Shown here piece after piece: positions 1 to 10,659 of a stretch of DNA of 64,000 nt. The stretch comes from Siphonodentalium dalli. Its lineage: Eukaryota > Mollusca > Scaphopoda > Gadilida > Siphonodentaliidae. The DNA lies in the NCBI GenBank assembly GCA_032622095.1, contig CP136069.1, positions 103,942,278 through 104,006,277 of the forward strand, in the 5' to 3' direction. The translations under genes and the position numbers were made by a program. The notes under the pieces are model-generated. The model did not search any database, had not been told where the DNA came from, and saw nothing but the letters and a program-made list of their open reading frames with translations. How positions within the stretch are numbered: the stretch's first letter is position 1; each line of letters opens with the position of its first letter.

Positions 1-230
1 ACCAAGTTTCATCGCAATCCCGTGATATTCGGGCGTTTGACCTTGAAATTACCCGATTGCAAGGTCAACGTCACGTCGCACGGACAAATTAATAGGCCTA
101 TGTCACTCCCCGGCCGAAAATACCCCCACATACCAAGTTTCATCGAAATCGGCTCGGTCGTTTTCGAGTCCATCGATAACAGACAGACAGACACACACAT
201 ACACACAGATCTTCCAAAATATATAATAGA
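1..230 (-). mobile_element. Helitron, 5' part, first copy of tandem array (different subfamily)
   Basis: Read on the minus strand this copy begins TCTATTATATATTTTGG at position 230 and continues through a (GTCT)n stretch into the window edge. Its interior differs from the eight copies to its right: it lacks their 122-bp core and instead has a block near 10-160 containing accaagtttcatcg. The neighbouring copy's CTAG lies directly against its first base. The 3' end is off the window. Confidence 0.75.
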
Positions 231-735
231 CTAGCCGATGAGCCCGACGTTGTCCGGGCTATTGAAAAACTAAATTTCAAGTCGATAGCTCTACCCGTTT
301 CCGAGATCTGGTCTGCGCATGCGCGAAGCTGGCGTCGCACGGGCTCGGCGACCCGATAAAATTCGTATCCGGGGCAAGATACATTCACATAGCAAATTTC
401 AAGTCGATAGCTCCACCCGTTTCCGAGATCTCGTCTGCGCATGCGCGAAGCTGGTGTCGCACGGGCTCGGCGACCCGATATAATTCGTATCCGGGGCAAG
501 ATACATTCACATAGCAAATTTCAAGTCGATAGCTCCACCCGTTTCCGAGATCTCGTCTGCGCATGCGCGAAGCGGCGCCGCACGGGCTCGCCAATACGAC
601 AACGTTCACCGCCTGGTCAAACTACACTCACGTACCAAGTTTCGTCCCGATCGGTCGAGAATCGTAGATTTGTATTAATGACAGACAGACAGACAGACAG
701 ACATACAGACAGAGGTCTTCAAAATATATAAGAGA
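231..735 (-). mobile_element. Non-autonomous Helitron, array copy 2
   Basis: On the minus strand it starts TCTCTTATATATTTTG at 735 and ends with a hairpin (on the plus strand agcccgacgttgtccgggct, near 241-260), then CTAG at 231-234. Three 122-bp core units lie between, followed on the plus strand by (gaca)n. No coding capacity. Confidence 0.85.
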
Positions 736-1176
736 CTAGCCGATGAGCCCGACGTTGTCCGAGCTATTCAAAAACCAAATTTCAAGTCGATAGCTCCACC
801 CGTTTCCGAGATCTGGTCGGGCTATTCAAAAACCAAATTTCAAGTCGATAGCTCCACCCGTTTCCGAGATCTGGTCTGCGCATGCGCGAAGCTGGTGTCG
901 CACGGGCTCGGCGACCCGATATAATTCGTATCCGGGGCAAGATACATTCACATAGCAAATTTCAAGTCGATAGCTCCACCCGTTTCCGAGATCTCGTCTG
1001 CGCATGCGCGAAGCGGCGCCGCACGGGCTCGCCAATACGACAACGTTCACCGCCTGGTCAAACTACACTCACGTACCAAGTTTCGTCCCGATCGGTCGAG
1101 AATCGTAGATTTGTATTAATGACAGACAGACAGACAGACAGACATACAGACAGAGGTCTTCAAAATATATAAGAGA
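736..1176 (-). mobile_element. Non-autonomous Helitron, array copy 3
   Basis: Same termini as copy 2: TC start at 1176 and CTAG end at 736-739 on the minus strand. It holds two core units, with a short extra duplication of the segment before the first unit near 770-840. Confidence 0.85.
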
Positions 1177-2142
1177 CTAGCCGATGAGCCCGACGTTGTC
1201 CGGGCTATTCAAAAACAAAATTTCAAGTCGATAGCTCTACCCGTTTCCGAGATCTGGTCTGCGCATGCGCGAAGCTGGCGTCGCACGGACTCGGCGACCC
1301 GATAAAATTCGTATCCGGGGCAAGATACATTCACATAGCAAATTTCAAGTCGATAGCTCCACCCGTTTCCGAGATCTCGTCTGCGCATGCGCGAAGCTGG
1401 ATCCGATAAAATTCGTATCCGGGGCAAGATACATTCACATTCCAAATTTCAAGTCGATAGCTCTACCCGTTTCCGAGATCTGGTCTGCGCATGCGCGAAG
1501 CTGGCGTCGCGCGGACTCGGCGACCCGATAAAATTCGTATCCGGGGCAAGATACATTCACATAGTAAATTTCAAGTCGATAGCTCCACCCGTTTCCGAGA
1601 TCTCGTCTGCGCTTGCGCGAAGCTGGACCCGATAAAAGTCGTATCCGGGGCAAGATACATTCACATTCCAAATTTCAAGTCGATAGCTCCACCCGTTTCC
1701 GAGATCTGGTCTGCGCATGCGCGAAGCTGGCGTCGCACGGGCTCGGCGACCCGATAAAATTCGTATACGGGGCAAGATACATTCACATACCAAATTTCAA
1801 GTAGATAGCTCCACCCGTTTCCGAGATCTCGTCTGCGCATGCGCGAAGCTGGCGTCGCACGGGCTCGGGGACCCGATAAATTTCGTATCCGGGGCAAGAT
1901 ACATTCACATAGCAAATTTCAAGTCGATAGCTCCACCCGTTCCCGAGATCTCGTCTGCGCATGCGCGAAGCGGGCGCCGCACGGGCTCGCCAATACGACA
2001 ACGTCCACCGCCTGGTCAAACTACACACACGTACCAAGTTTCGTCCCGATCGGTCGAGAATCGTAGATTTGTATTAATGACAAACAAACAAACAAACAAA
2101 CAAACATACATACAGACAGAGGTCTTCAAAATATATATGAGA
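1177..2142 (-). mobile_element. Non-autonomous Helitron, array copy 4 (longest)
   Basis: Seven core units, the largest number in the array. Two or three units are shortened by deletion of the stretch between the NRF1-like palindrome and cccgataaaa. The (gaca)n tail has become (caaa)n-rich at 2080-2105. Termini are CTAG at 1177-1180 and TC at 2142-2141. Confidence 0.85.
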
Positions 2143-2579
2143 CTAGCCGATGAGCCCGACGTTGTCCGAGCTATTCAAAAACCAAATTTCAAGTCGATAG
2201 CTCCACCCGTTTCCGAGATCTGGTCGGGCTATTCAAAAACCAAATTTCAAGTCGATAGCTCCACCCGTTTCCGAGATCTGGTCTGCGCATGCGCGGAGCT
2301 GGCGTCGCACGGGCTCGGCGACCCGATAAAATTCGTATCCGGGGCAAGATACATTCACATAGCAAATTTCAAGTCGATAGCTCCACCCGTTTCCGAGATC
2401 TGGTCTGCGCATGCGCGCACGGGCGCCGCACGGGCTCGCCAATACGACAACGTCCACCGCCTGGTCAAACTACACACACGTACCAAGTTTCGTCCCGATC
2501 GGTCGAGAATCGTAGATTTGTATAAATGACAGACAAACATATATACAAACAGACAGAGGTCTTCAAAATATATATGAGA
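2143..2579 (-). mobile_element. Non-autonomous Helitron, array copy 5
   Basis: Two core units plus the same short head duplication seen in copy 3 (near 2170-2260). Termini are CTAG at 2143-2146 and TC at 2579-2578 on the minus strand. Confidence 0.85.
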
Positions 2580-2894
2580 CTAGCCGATGAGCCCGACGTT
2601 GTCCGGGCTATTCAAACACCAAATTTCAAGTCGATAGCTCCACCCGTTTCCGAGATCTGGTCACATACCAAATTTCAAGTCGATAGCTCCACCCGTTTCC
2701 GATATCTCGTATGCGCATGCGCGAAGCGGGCGCTGCACGGGCTCGCCAATACGACAACGTCCACCGCCTGGTCAAACTACACACACGTACCAAGTTTCGT
2801 CCCGATCGGTCGAGAATCGTAGATTTGTATAAATGACAAACATACAGACAAACATGCAAACATACAGACAGAGGTCTTCAAAATATATATGAGA
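2580..2894 (-). mobile_element. Non-autonomous Helitron, array copy 6 (shortest)
   Basis: Only one complete palindrome-bearing core unit, so this copy approximates the minimal element: hairpin head, one core, accaagtttcgtcccgatcgg segment, (gaca)n and AT-rich terminus. CTAG at 2580-2583. Confidence 0.85.
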
Positions 2895-3644
2895 CTAGCC
2901 GATGAGCCCGACGTTGTCCGGGCTATTCAAAAACCAAATTTCAAGTCGATAGCTCTACCCGTTTCCGAGATCTGGTCTGCACATGCGCGAAGCTGGCGTC
3001 GCACGGGCTCGGCGACCCGATAAAATTCGTATCCGGGGCAAGATACATTCACATACCAAATTTCAAGTCGATAGCTCCACCCGTTTCCGATATCTCGTCT
3101 GCGCATGCGCGAAGCTGGCGTCGCACGGGCTCGGCGACCCGATAAAATTCGTATCCGGGGCAAGATACATTCACATAGAAAATTTCAAGTCGATAGCTCC
3201 ACCCGTTTCCGAGATCTCGTCTGCGCATGCGCGAAGCTGGCGTCGCACGGGCTCGGCGACCCAATAAAATTCGTATCCGGGGCAAGATACATTCACATAC
3301 CAAATTTCAAGTCGATAGCTCTACCCGTTTCCGATATCTCGTATGCGCATGCGCGAAGCTGGCGTCGCACGGGCTCGGCGACCCGATAAACTTCGTATGC
3401 GGGGCAAGATACATTCACATACCAAATTTCAAGTCAATAGCTCCACCCGTTTCCGAGATCTCGTCTGCGCATGCGCGAAGCGGGCACCGCACGGGCTCGC
3501 CAATACGACAACGACGACCGCCTGGTCAAACTACACACACGTACCAAGTTTCGTCCCGATCGGTCGAGAATCGTAGATTTGTATTAATGACAGACAGACA
3601 GACAAACAAACAAACAGACAGAGGTCTTCAAAATATATATGAGA
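2895..3644 (-). mobile_element. Non-autonomous Helitron, array copy 7
   Basis: Five core units in clean 122-bp register (palindromes near 2980, 3103, 3225, 3346 and 3468; the first carries a G-to-A change). CTAG at 2895-2898 and TC at 3644-3643. Confidence 0.85.
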
Positions 3645-4113
3645 CTAGCCGATGAGCCCGACGTTGTCCGGGCTATTCAAAAACCAAATTTCAAGTCGAT
3701 AGCTCTACCCAGCCCGACGTTCGATAGCTCTACCCAGCCCGACGTTGTCCGGGCTATTCAAAAACCAAATTTCAAGTCGATAGCTCTACCCGTTTCCGAG
3801 ATCTGGTCTGCGCATGCGCGAAGCTGGCGTCGCACGGGCTCGGCGACCCGATAAAATTCGTATCCGGGGCAAGATACATTCACATACCAAATTTCAAGTC
3901 GATAGCTCCACCCGTTTCCGAGATCTCGTCTGCGCATACGCGAAGCGGGCGCCGCACGGGCTCGCCAATACGACAACGTCCACCGCCTGATCAAACTACA
4001 CACACGTACCAAGTTTCGTCCCGATCGGTCGAGAATCGTAGATTTGTATAAATGACAAACATACAGACAAACATGCAAACATACAGACAGAGGTCTTCAA
4101 AATATATATGAGA
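3645..4113 (-). mobile_element. Non-autonomous Helitron, array copy 8, scrambled head
   Basis: The hairpin-containing head is repeated as short pieces: agcccgacgt recurs at about 3711 and 3736 next to duplicated tagctctaccc, a small local rearrangement. Two core units follow. CTAG at 3645-3648 and TC at 4113-4112. Confidence 0.8.
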
Positions 4114-4563
4114 CTAGCCGATGAGCCCGACGTTGTCCGGGCTATTCAAAAACCAAATTTCAAGTCGATAGCTCTACCCGTTTCCGAGATCTGGTCTGCG
4201 CATGCGCGAAGCTGGCGTCGCACGGGCTCGGCGACCCGATAAAATTCGTATCCGGGGCAAGATACATTCACATACCAAATTTCAAGTCGATAGCTCTACC
4301 CGTTTCCGATATCTCGTCTGCGCATGCGCGAAGCTGGCGTCGCACGGGCTCGGCGACCTGATAAAATTCGTACTCGGGGCAAGATACATTCACATACCAA
4401 ATTTCAAGTCGATAGCTCCACCCGTTTCCGAGATCTCGTCTGTGCATGCGCTGCGCGGGCGTCGCACGGGCTCGCCAATACGACAACGACCACCGCCTGG
4501 TCAAACTACACACACGTACCAAGTTTCGTCCCGATCGGTCGAGAATCGTAGATTTGTATTAAG

Positions 4564-4605
<42 letters not shown>

Positions 4606-4627
4606 GGTCTTCAAAATATATATGAGA
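4114..4627 (-). mobile_element. Non-autonomous Helitron, array copy 9, outer 5' end of array
   Basis: Three core units and a clean (gaca)n run of about ten repeats at 4564-4604. The minus-strand 5' end (TC at 4627-4626) is preceded by A in unique flanking DNA, matching Helitron insertion between A and T. This is the only array boundary visible in the window. Confidence 0.87.
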
Positions 4628-5337
4628 TAACAACTTCGAGCTTGTATAATATACTCACAATCTTGAGAGTTAACTCATCTGAAACAGAAAATAAATTATT
4701 TTCAGGTGATTGAAGTTTATACCTTTCATACTATACATTCAAGGCCATGCACGGCATAACCCCGCGATGCAAATTAAAATATGGGCAGGTAGGAACCCAA
4801 AAGACTGAGGACCTCTGCAATTCTCTCCTCCGGAAGATCAGTCATTCAGATAATGGATAAAAAAATAATCAACCGGACGGACAAAAATGGTGAAAAATTA
4901 TTTAACTTTATTATATATTATTTTATTATAGCTTAGGCAAAACAAAAGCAAAAAAAAATTGGATAAACCTAATATTCGCACTGATTCTAGACAGAGTGGT
5001 AAGCAGCTTGCATGTGTATACTAAACAAATATTGAAATCGGTTCATAATTGTTTGAGTTATCAAGCCGGGCTGGAGATTGTGCACAAATGCAAACAATGT
5101 CATTGGGCACAGGTTTGAAAGCAGCCTTGCTGGAAACCTCCATAACAAATTTTATCCAGATCAGGAATATCCATGGCTAAGATATCTGGGTGGATGGACA
5201 ACTAGATCAGGCCACGAATCTCTACTCTGTCTAACGCCCGTAGAGATCATATTCCACCAGTACAAAACCTTGGAACTTTTTGAAGTTTTGACAGGGAACC
5301 TAATAAAGTCAAAACAATAACGCGGGGAAAATATTTC
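4628..5337. other. AT-rich intronic sequence, nothing recognised
   Basis: No repeat termini or conserved coding segment seen. An 80-codon open frame at 5078-5320 has no recognisable motif and no splice or start context that supports it. Confidence 0.5.
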
Positions 5338-5588
5338 TTAGTTTTTATCTGTTCCTTAAGCATGTACTTCACTGTAGGTGAAGGTCCCAACTCAAACTTG
5401 CATGCTTTTCTGTGACTTTTGTGAGCCGATATCGCAGTAAACATTGAATTAATATTACCCAGTAGAAATGCCATAATTGTCAGTGATGCAAAGTAAAATC
5501 GCTAAAACATTCACTCAAATTGTGAAATTTCGAGTTGGGACCTTCACCTACAGTGAGGTACGTTATTAAGGAACAGATAGGAACTAAT
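5338..5588. mobile_element. MITE-like element with about 50-bp inverted ends
   Basis: The left arm (tatctgttccttaa from 5346, then cactgtaggtgaaggtccca) is matched by its reverse complement ending at 5579. The arms differ by a few bases and enclose about 130 bp. There is no open frame. A clear target duplication was not found, so the superfamily is unassigned. Confidence 0.7.
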
Positions 5589-5910
5589 TATAACTAATTA
5601 ATTTTAAGGAATGGTGGGGAAACATCAAATTGGTTGAGTTCTAATGTATACTTTCTAGGGTGGATAGTTTGAAATCATACCAGTAACCAGTTAAAACAAG
5701 CTAATTTCTTTAGTTGTGCCATTCCTGTTGGGTTTCTGACCGAAACAAAATTGTCTCGACTTGGAAAATTGCTTGGTAGACATGTGATATGGATATATAT
5801 GTATAGTAGTAATTGGTCATGTGACCTTTTCGAAGATGGCCAAAAGAAGATCAGCCATATCATGTGCTATTCAATTACCAACATCTATCAGCGATATTTA
5901 AACAAAATAC

Positions 5911-6185
5911 AACGAGAGGCCGATCACGATTGGCAGATGTTTAACCCATACCTTGGCGATAGTGATAAGCTATTTTCAGGGTGGACGCTAAAATCCATAA
6001 CATTCAATGTTATTCTTTTTTTAAAGGGCCATAACTCCGTTAAAAAAATCGTATCAACCCCAAATTAGAATTCTACCTGTATTTTGGGCTGAGAAACTCA
6101 CATATCAAATTTGGTTTCGATCAGATAAATTTGTTTTGAGTTATTGCAGCATGCATGAATTCTAAGTCAAAGAAAATGTTTGTCA
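5911..6185. mobile_element. Family X (HINE-like) fragment
   Basis: Begins aacgagaggccgatcacg with the hairpin-forming palindrome ccgatcacgattgg, then the gtttaacccatacc subterminal motif, then one core unit containing gggccataactccgtt and caaatttggtttcgatcag. It lacks the (gacg)n tract and the distal end, so it is truncated near 6185. Confidence 0.7.
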
Positions 6186-6265
6186 ATGCGGCCTACGATT
6201 CAGCCGTTGTCTCAGGCCTCGTCGTGTGCTATACGCATGCATGGACGACACATACCCTAAGACTC

Positions 6266-6402
6266 GTGTCTTCGTAATTAAGAAGGGCGGCATGCATCTT
6301 GTTTGGGAGTGATTAACTCTACTCACTCGCGCTCCGCGCTCGCGAGTAGAGTTAATCACTTCCAAACAAGACACACACTGTCCTTCTTAATTATGAAGAC
6401 AC
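6266..6402. repeat. Long imperfect palindrome (foldback)
   Basis: gtgtcttcgtaattaagaag at the left is the near-complement of cttcttaattatgaagacac at the right. The inner arms gagtgattaactctact and agtagagttaatcact pair around a short centre near 6331-6337. A few mismatches and a small insertion interrupt the outer stem. It is probably a small MITE. Confidence 0.7.
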
Positions 6403-6639
6403 TCATTGAGATGATCTATCCAATACATAGTCAAGTCAATTATGGGTGATTCAGTCCCTACTCCCCAGCTCAATTTCACAGCAAGAGATGTCGTAATGTT
6501 AGACCTCGATGTAGGTTTGGCGACTTCTTATCAAGCAGGGTATAGTACGATTTGACATGTTGAAGTATTGCATCCCACATTATTATGATGGCTTCGATTG
6601 CAATGCTGGTTGGGGGTGTCCATGCCAACATCATTGCCT

Positions 6640-7205
6640 TCTCCAAATTGGAGTTATCGGTCGGAAATAAAAAAAACAAATTCACGGAATAGGTCAAATT
6701 CTGAGTAGAAACATGCCCGTAACTCATGAAAAAATAATTGGACGGAATCCATATTCGAACCTGGCCTTTATTTTTTAGCTGGAAAATACACATACCAACT
6801 TTGGTTGAGATCAAATAATCCAAACAGGAGTTATCGGTCAGAAACCCAAATGTTTTGAAATCGGTCTAATTCTTAGTTGAAAAAGGCCGTAACTCATGTA
6901 AAATTAATTGGACGGAACTCATATTCGAACTTTGACTGTATTTTTAACTGGGAAATACATATACCAACTTTGGTTCAGATCAAATAATCCAAACCTGGAG
7001 TTATCAGACCTGGGATATACATAAACCAATTTTGGTTCAGATGAAATAATCCAAACTGGAGTTATCGGTTGGAAACCAAAAATGTTAATGGACGGGCGGA
7101 CGCCTCGACGTACGACAGGCGGACGGACAGACAGTTGGACAGACTGATTATTGTGTTCGGCAAGCCTTGTGGCTTGTGTCCAGCCAAAATAGCTGGCCAA
7201 TCGGG
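6640..7205. mobile_element. Pearl-like element with three diverged cores and (gacg)n
   Basis: Core units of about 190 bp, each with cgtaactcatg, tggacggaa and accaactttggttgagatc, repeat at about 6660-7080. A degenerate (gacg/gaca)n tract at 7090-7145 follows, then a short hairpin aagccttgtggctt near the distal end. The layout is the same as that of the other (GACR)n families in the window, but the sequence is not. Confidence 0.6.
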
Positions 7206-7439
7206 TGAGATTTTGCTATCCCAATCCCAAGTCATGATGCATAATATTAATCTGCACTCACCTTTAATGTAATTGTTTCTTTTTCGTCCATATTAGTATG
7301 TGCATCCAATATCTCGGCTAGAAAATATATGAATAGTACATTAGAGTAGAGAGTCGATTTCAAATAGTCAACACAGTTTCTGTCACAACTGGTCTTTACA
7401 AATTCTTCAGTTTATTTGTATGTCATGTCGCCGTCTGTT

Positions 7440-8165
7440 CATTTTATGTTTATGCATCGATCACTAACAACCTATAACAGACACGTCTCTATCACTAAAC
7501 CAAACATATAATAAACATGCATCAGTATAACTAACCATCCATACCAAATACACCTCACTGACCACCTGCACCTCTATTACTGACAACCTGTAACAAACAT
7601 GCCTATATCACGAACCACCGTAACAAACACGCCTCTGTAGCACTGGCCTTATACACAAAATCACTGAAATATGGTAAAATGAGGTAAACAATGGTATGAT
7701 CTGGTAAAAGCCATGTAAAGTCCATGTAAAAGGGACCTACCATTGTAACTTCCAAGTAAAGGCATGGTATACTACACTTTGCTATCGTAAAATGTTGGCG
7801 AAACAGGACATTTGTAAATCAGAACAGAATCTTGTAAATTTATTATGGAGTCATGGTGCAACATATTATACCGTGGTAAAACCCTAGTAAATAATGATAT
7901 ACTCTGGTAGCAGCCATGTAAAAAGGACACACCCTTGTAAATTCCAAGTAAAGGCATGGTGTATCCCACTTTACTCTCGTAAAATGCTGGTGAAACAGGA
8001 CATATACGAGTAAACGCCATGTAAGCTCCATGTTTTTATAAGGGTAACCACCATACCAAACACACCTCTATGACTAACCTCCCATACCAAACACACCTCG
8101 ATCACTAAACACCTGTAACAAACACGCCTTGATCATTCACCACCTGTAATACGCACACTAACCAC
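7440..8165. repeat. Minisatellite interrupted by a second tandem repeat
   Basis: Units of about 30 bp resembling taacaaacacgcctctatca occur at 7450-7660 and resume at 8040-8165. Between them (about 7660-8030) sit two 190-bp units rich in ggtaaa/tgtaaa, each containing ttccaagtaaaggcatggt. The inner repeat looks inserted into, or grown within, the outer one. No coding content. Confidence 0.7.
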
Positions 8166-8403
8166 ATGTCCCATGCGTTTATAACTAATCACCGGGAGGT
8201 TAATTGAACCTAGAAACAAATTGTTATAGAATTCAATTAATCTCAAATCGTCGTATATATGTTGACATAACAGAGATATATATAGATGTGGACATGCATA
8301 ATCATATTCATATTGATATTGCACATGCGTGCGTATATACTCATTAAGATTTATACAAATTATGTTAAACTTATTAATAGCGCGGAAAGTCGAGTGCGAA
8401 TAT

Positions 8404-8471
8404 GTGGGGGGGGGGGGGGGGGGGTAGATCAAAGGGTCGTCAGATTGAGGATAGTATGTGGGGGGGGGGGG
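8404..8471. repeat. Two poly-G tracts
   Basis: Runs of about 18 and 12 G lie around 8405-8422 and 8460-8471, separated by a short mixed segment. They create open frames on both strands that encode only homopolymers. Confidence 0.9.
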
Positions 8472-8558
8472 TGAATCAGCGCTATATTGGATATATACAT
8501 AGAGAAGTTGATTGCCGAGAATCATGTGTTTGGAGTGTTATAAAGCTGTTTTGTTGTC

Positions 8559-9376
8559 TCATTTTGTGTGGCCTCTCTCCGTGACAATCTCCACAAGCGA
8601 TAACACATTGCAGACCATGTTTGCGACATGTACACACATTGGTGTGACATGGTTTTTTATTAATGAAATCTTACACTTACACTGTACAAACATGAGCAAT
8701 TCGTCTGGGGCTACATTCTGGTGAGTTATGAATGGGGTAAGATCCACACCACGTCGTTACCAACCCCATCTCTCAGCATTCAATACGTCGTTATTCAGTG
8801 TTCTCCAAATAATCACCTGGAGATGAACTCTGAGACTGTGCTAGTATGCCACTCGTTATGTTGGATGGGATTCTTTGCTAGAAGATACCATATCCATAAA
8901 CTTCGCATGCCAAAGTGTATTTAGTAAGTCTTCTTTCCTACCACTACACACAACAACGAAAAGCCGCATGCCGGCCTGTCTCATGTCTTTCTGATTACCA
9001 CTAGTCATGAGTGATGATACTTCAGCAGATATGTCCGAATATTGCAGAGGTGGTGTCATAGCCTCCCCATGCATGAGCAAACATGATATGGGGATTCGCC
9101 ATAATTATGGCAGCACTGCCTTTGCCAGATTTCCGAGCATCAGATTGGAAAAACAATGTCGGCCATGTTGGATTTCCAGTGATGGAACAAAGGAATAAGC
9201 AGATCTTTATCGTCCGCGATAACTCTGACATTTCTTCCATGTGATGCAAACTCTAGGGCATGAGAAACTAAAAGAGCATCTGCGTCACCACTGTGGTTAT
9301 GAACTGCATGCCCATCGTCCGATAAGAGGCGCCCAATCAAGTTGGTGAACTGACTTTTATTTCTCTCATTTGAGCA
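8559..9376 (-). pseudogene. Decayed gene of a PIN-like/Cys-rich invertebrate family
   Basis: The minus strand carries a chain of segments in three frames. In order they are GDADALLVSHALEFAS and VIADDKDLLIPLFHHWK (9330-9180), FAHAWGGYDTTSAIFG (near 9060), AGMRLFVVVCSG with WHAKFMDMVSSSK (8960-8880), HLQVIIWRTLNNDVLNAERW then VAPDELLMFVQCKCK (8820-8670), and a Cys-rich tail CRKHGLQCVIACGDCHGE (to about 8575). I know this order from a large, dispersed, uncharacterised protein family in molluscs, cnidarians and arthropods. Its first part resembles a PIN/FEN-like nuclease core with conserved acidic residues, and its tail is TSO1-like Cys-rich. At least three frame changes and an internal stop make it a pseudogene. 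The N-terminal half is missing, cut at a poly-G-tipped repeat at 9376. The biochemical role is not established. Confidence 0.75.
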
Positions 9377-9545
9377 GGGGGGGGGGGTCGGAAAAAAAAT
9401 TCAGGCACGTATGGCATTTTTTCCCTTTCGATCATTTGTTGTACCCACCCACCCCCACCGCCAAATTTTTTTCCGTTTTCTGCAGTTTTTCCGACCATTG
9501 TTTTACACCCCCCCCCCCCCCTTTAACACTAAAACAGAGATTTGC
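9374..9545. repeat. Poly-G/poly-C repeat with conserved tip motif
   Basis: It starts with poly-G followed by gtcggaaaaa and ttcaggcacgtatg, and ends with poly-C near 9520. The same tip motif occurs at about 48793 and, inverted, at 50205-50250, so it marks a dispersed family of which this is one copy. Confidence 0.55.
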
Positions 9546-9724
9546 GGGGGGGAATATGAATATATGAATTTCTGTGCCTACTATTTATCATGGATATTAA
9601 CATGGACATGTAAATAGGAATGAGTCATTTTGAGGTCATTCGGCCAAAAAAACATATATATTTCTGACGTCACATGAACAAATTTTCTTTCAACATAGCC
9701 ACCAGAGACCTCTAGCGTTAATTA

Positions 9725-9900
9725 CGGTTTTAGTTATTAGTTTTACAATAAGTTATTAGTTTTACACTATCAAAGGTCTATTAATTTTACAATAATTTAT
9801 TAATTGTACAATAAGTTAATTACGGTTTTAGTTATTAGTTTTACAATAAGTTATTAGTTTTACAATAAGGTCTATTAGTTTGATAACGATAATAATTTAT
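9725..9900. repeat. Degenerate tandem repeat, ttattagttttacaataag unit
   Basis: The unit of about 20 bp and its variants recur irregularly. AT-rich, non-coding. Confidence 0.7.
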
Positions 9901-10125
9901 CGTGGGAAATCGTCTATTGGTTTGAAATATGTCTATTGATTAAGAAAATATGGATATTGAAACGAATTGTACGTTTATTGAATATATATATATATATCTT
10001 TATTTTCCTCCATAACTGAAGAGTTACATATATAATTATATCTTATATATAATCAACACAATCAACAATCCCACCACCAGATAATACATAAATGAAAAGA
10101 AAAAAATACAAAATCCTAAATGTTA

Positions 10126-10320
10126 CATTATGACGACGATGAAGACGATGATGGTGATGATGATGATGATGATTATGATGAGGAGGACGATGATGACGAC
10201 GATGATGACGATGATTATGAGGATGATGATGATGATGATGATGGCGACGATGCTGATGATAATGGTGGTGATGATGATGATGATGGTGAAGATGATGTTG
10301 AAGATGATGATGATGATACT
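10126..10320. repeat. (GAT)n/(GAC)n microsatellite
   Basis: Imperfect GAT repeat of about 195 bp on the plus strand. It yields a poly-Asp frame and a poly-Ile frame on the other strand; neither is a gene. It lies downstream of the 3' end of the minus-strand LINE and could be its simple-repeat tail. Confidence 0.9.
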
Positions 10321-10659
10321 GTTAGCGAAATCGATGGAATATTTTGAACATTTACACATGACTATCTGATACACAGGCAGACCCATGTTGGTGTTCAAAA
10401 TCTCACCTAAATCCACGCAGGCAAATATGAATAAGAACTCAATATACTAAGTTAATATAAACATTCTCGTATACACGAACACTTATATTGATACTATGTT
10501 CTTAATATGAGAATATAATATGAGACATCATATTACACACACGTATGAACATGTCATATTAAAATCGACCCGAAATTATGGGTGCAGAATCTAAGCTTAA
10601 GTATAAATTACACTGCTAGCAATCATCTGCTATGGATTACGTCTCAAAATTTCAAGTTG

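Noticed and set aside
1717-2529. 270-codon open frame in the Helitron array
   Set aside because: It is an artefact of a GC-richer 122-bp repeat. The unit length is not a multiple of three, all frames on both strands are partly open, and there is no conserved protein.
1-4627. CRISPR-like regular array
   Set aside because: Units are 122 bp with no unique spacers, the ends are Helitron ends, and the surroundings are eukaryotic.
8133-8584. Pro-rich and Gly-rich frames around poly-G
   Set aside because: They depend on homopolymer runs and have no other coding signal.
10120-10416. Poly-Asp and poly-Ile open frames
   Set aside because: Both are translations of a GAT microsatellite.
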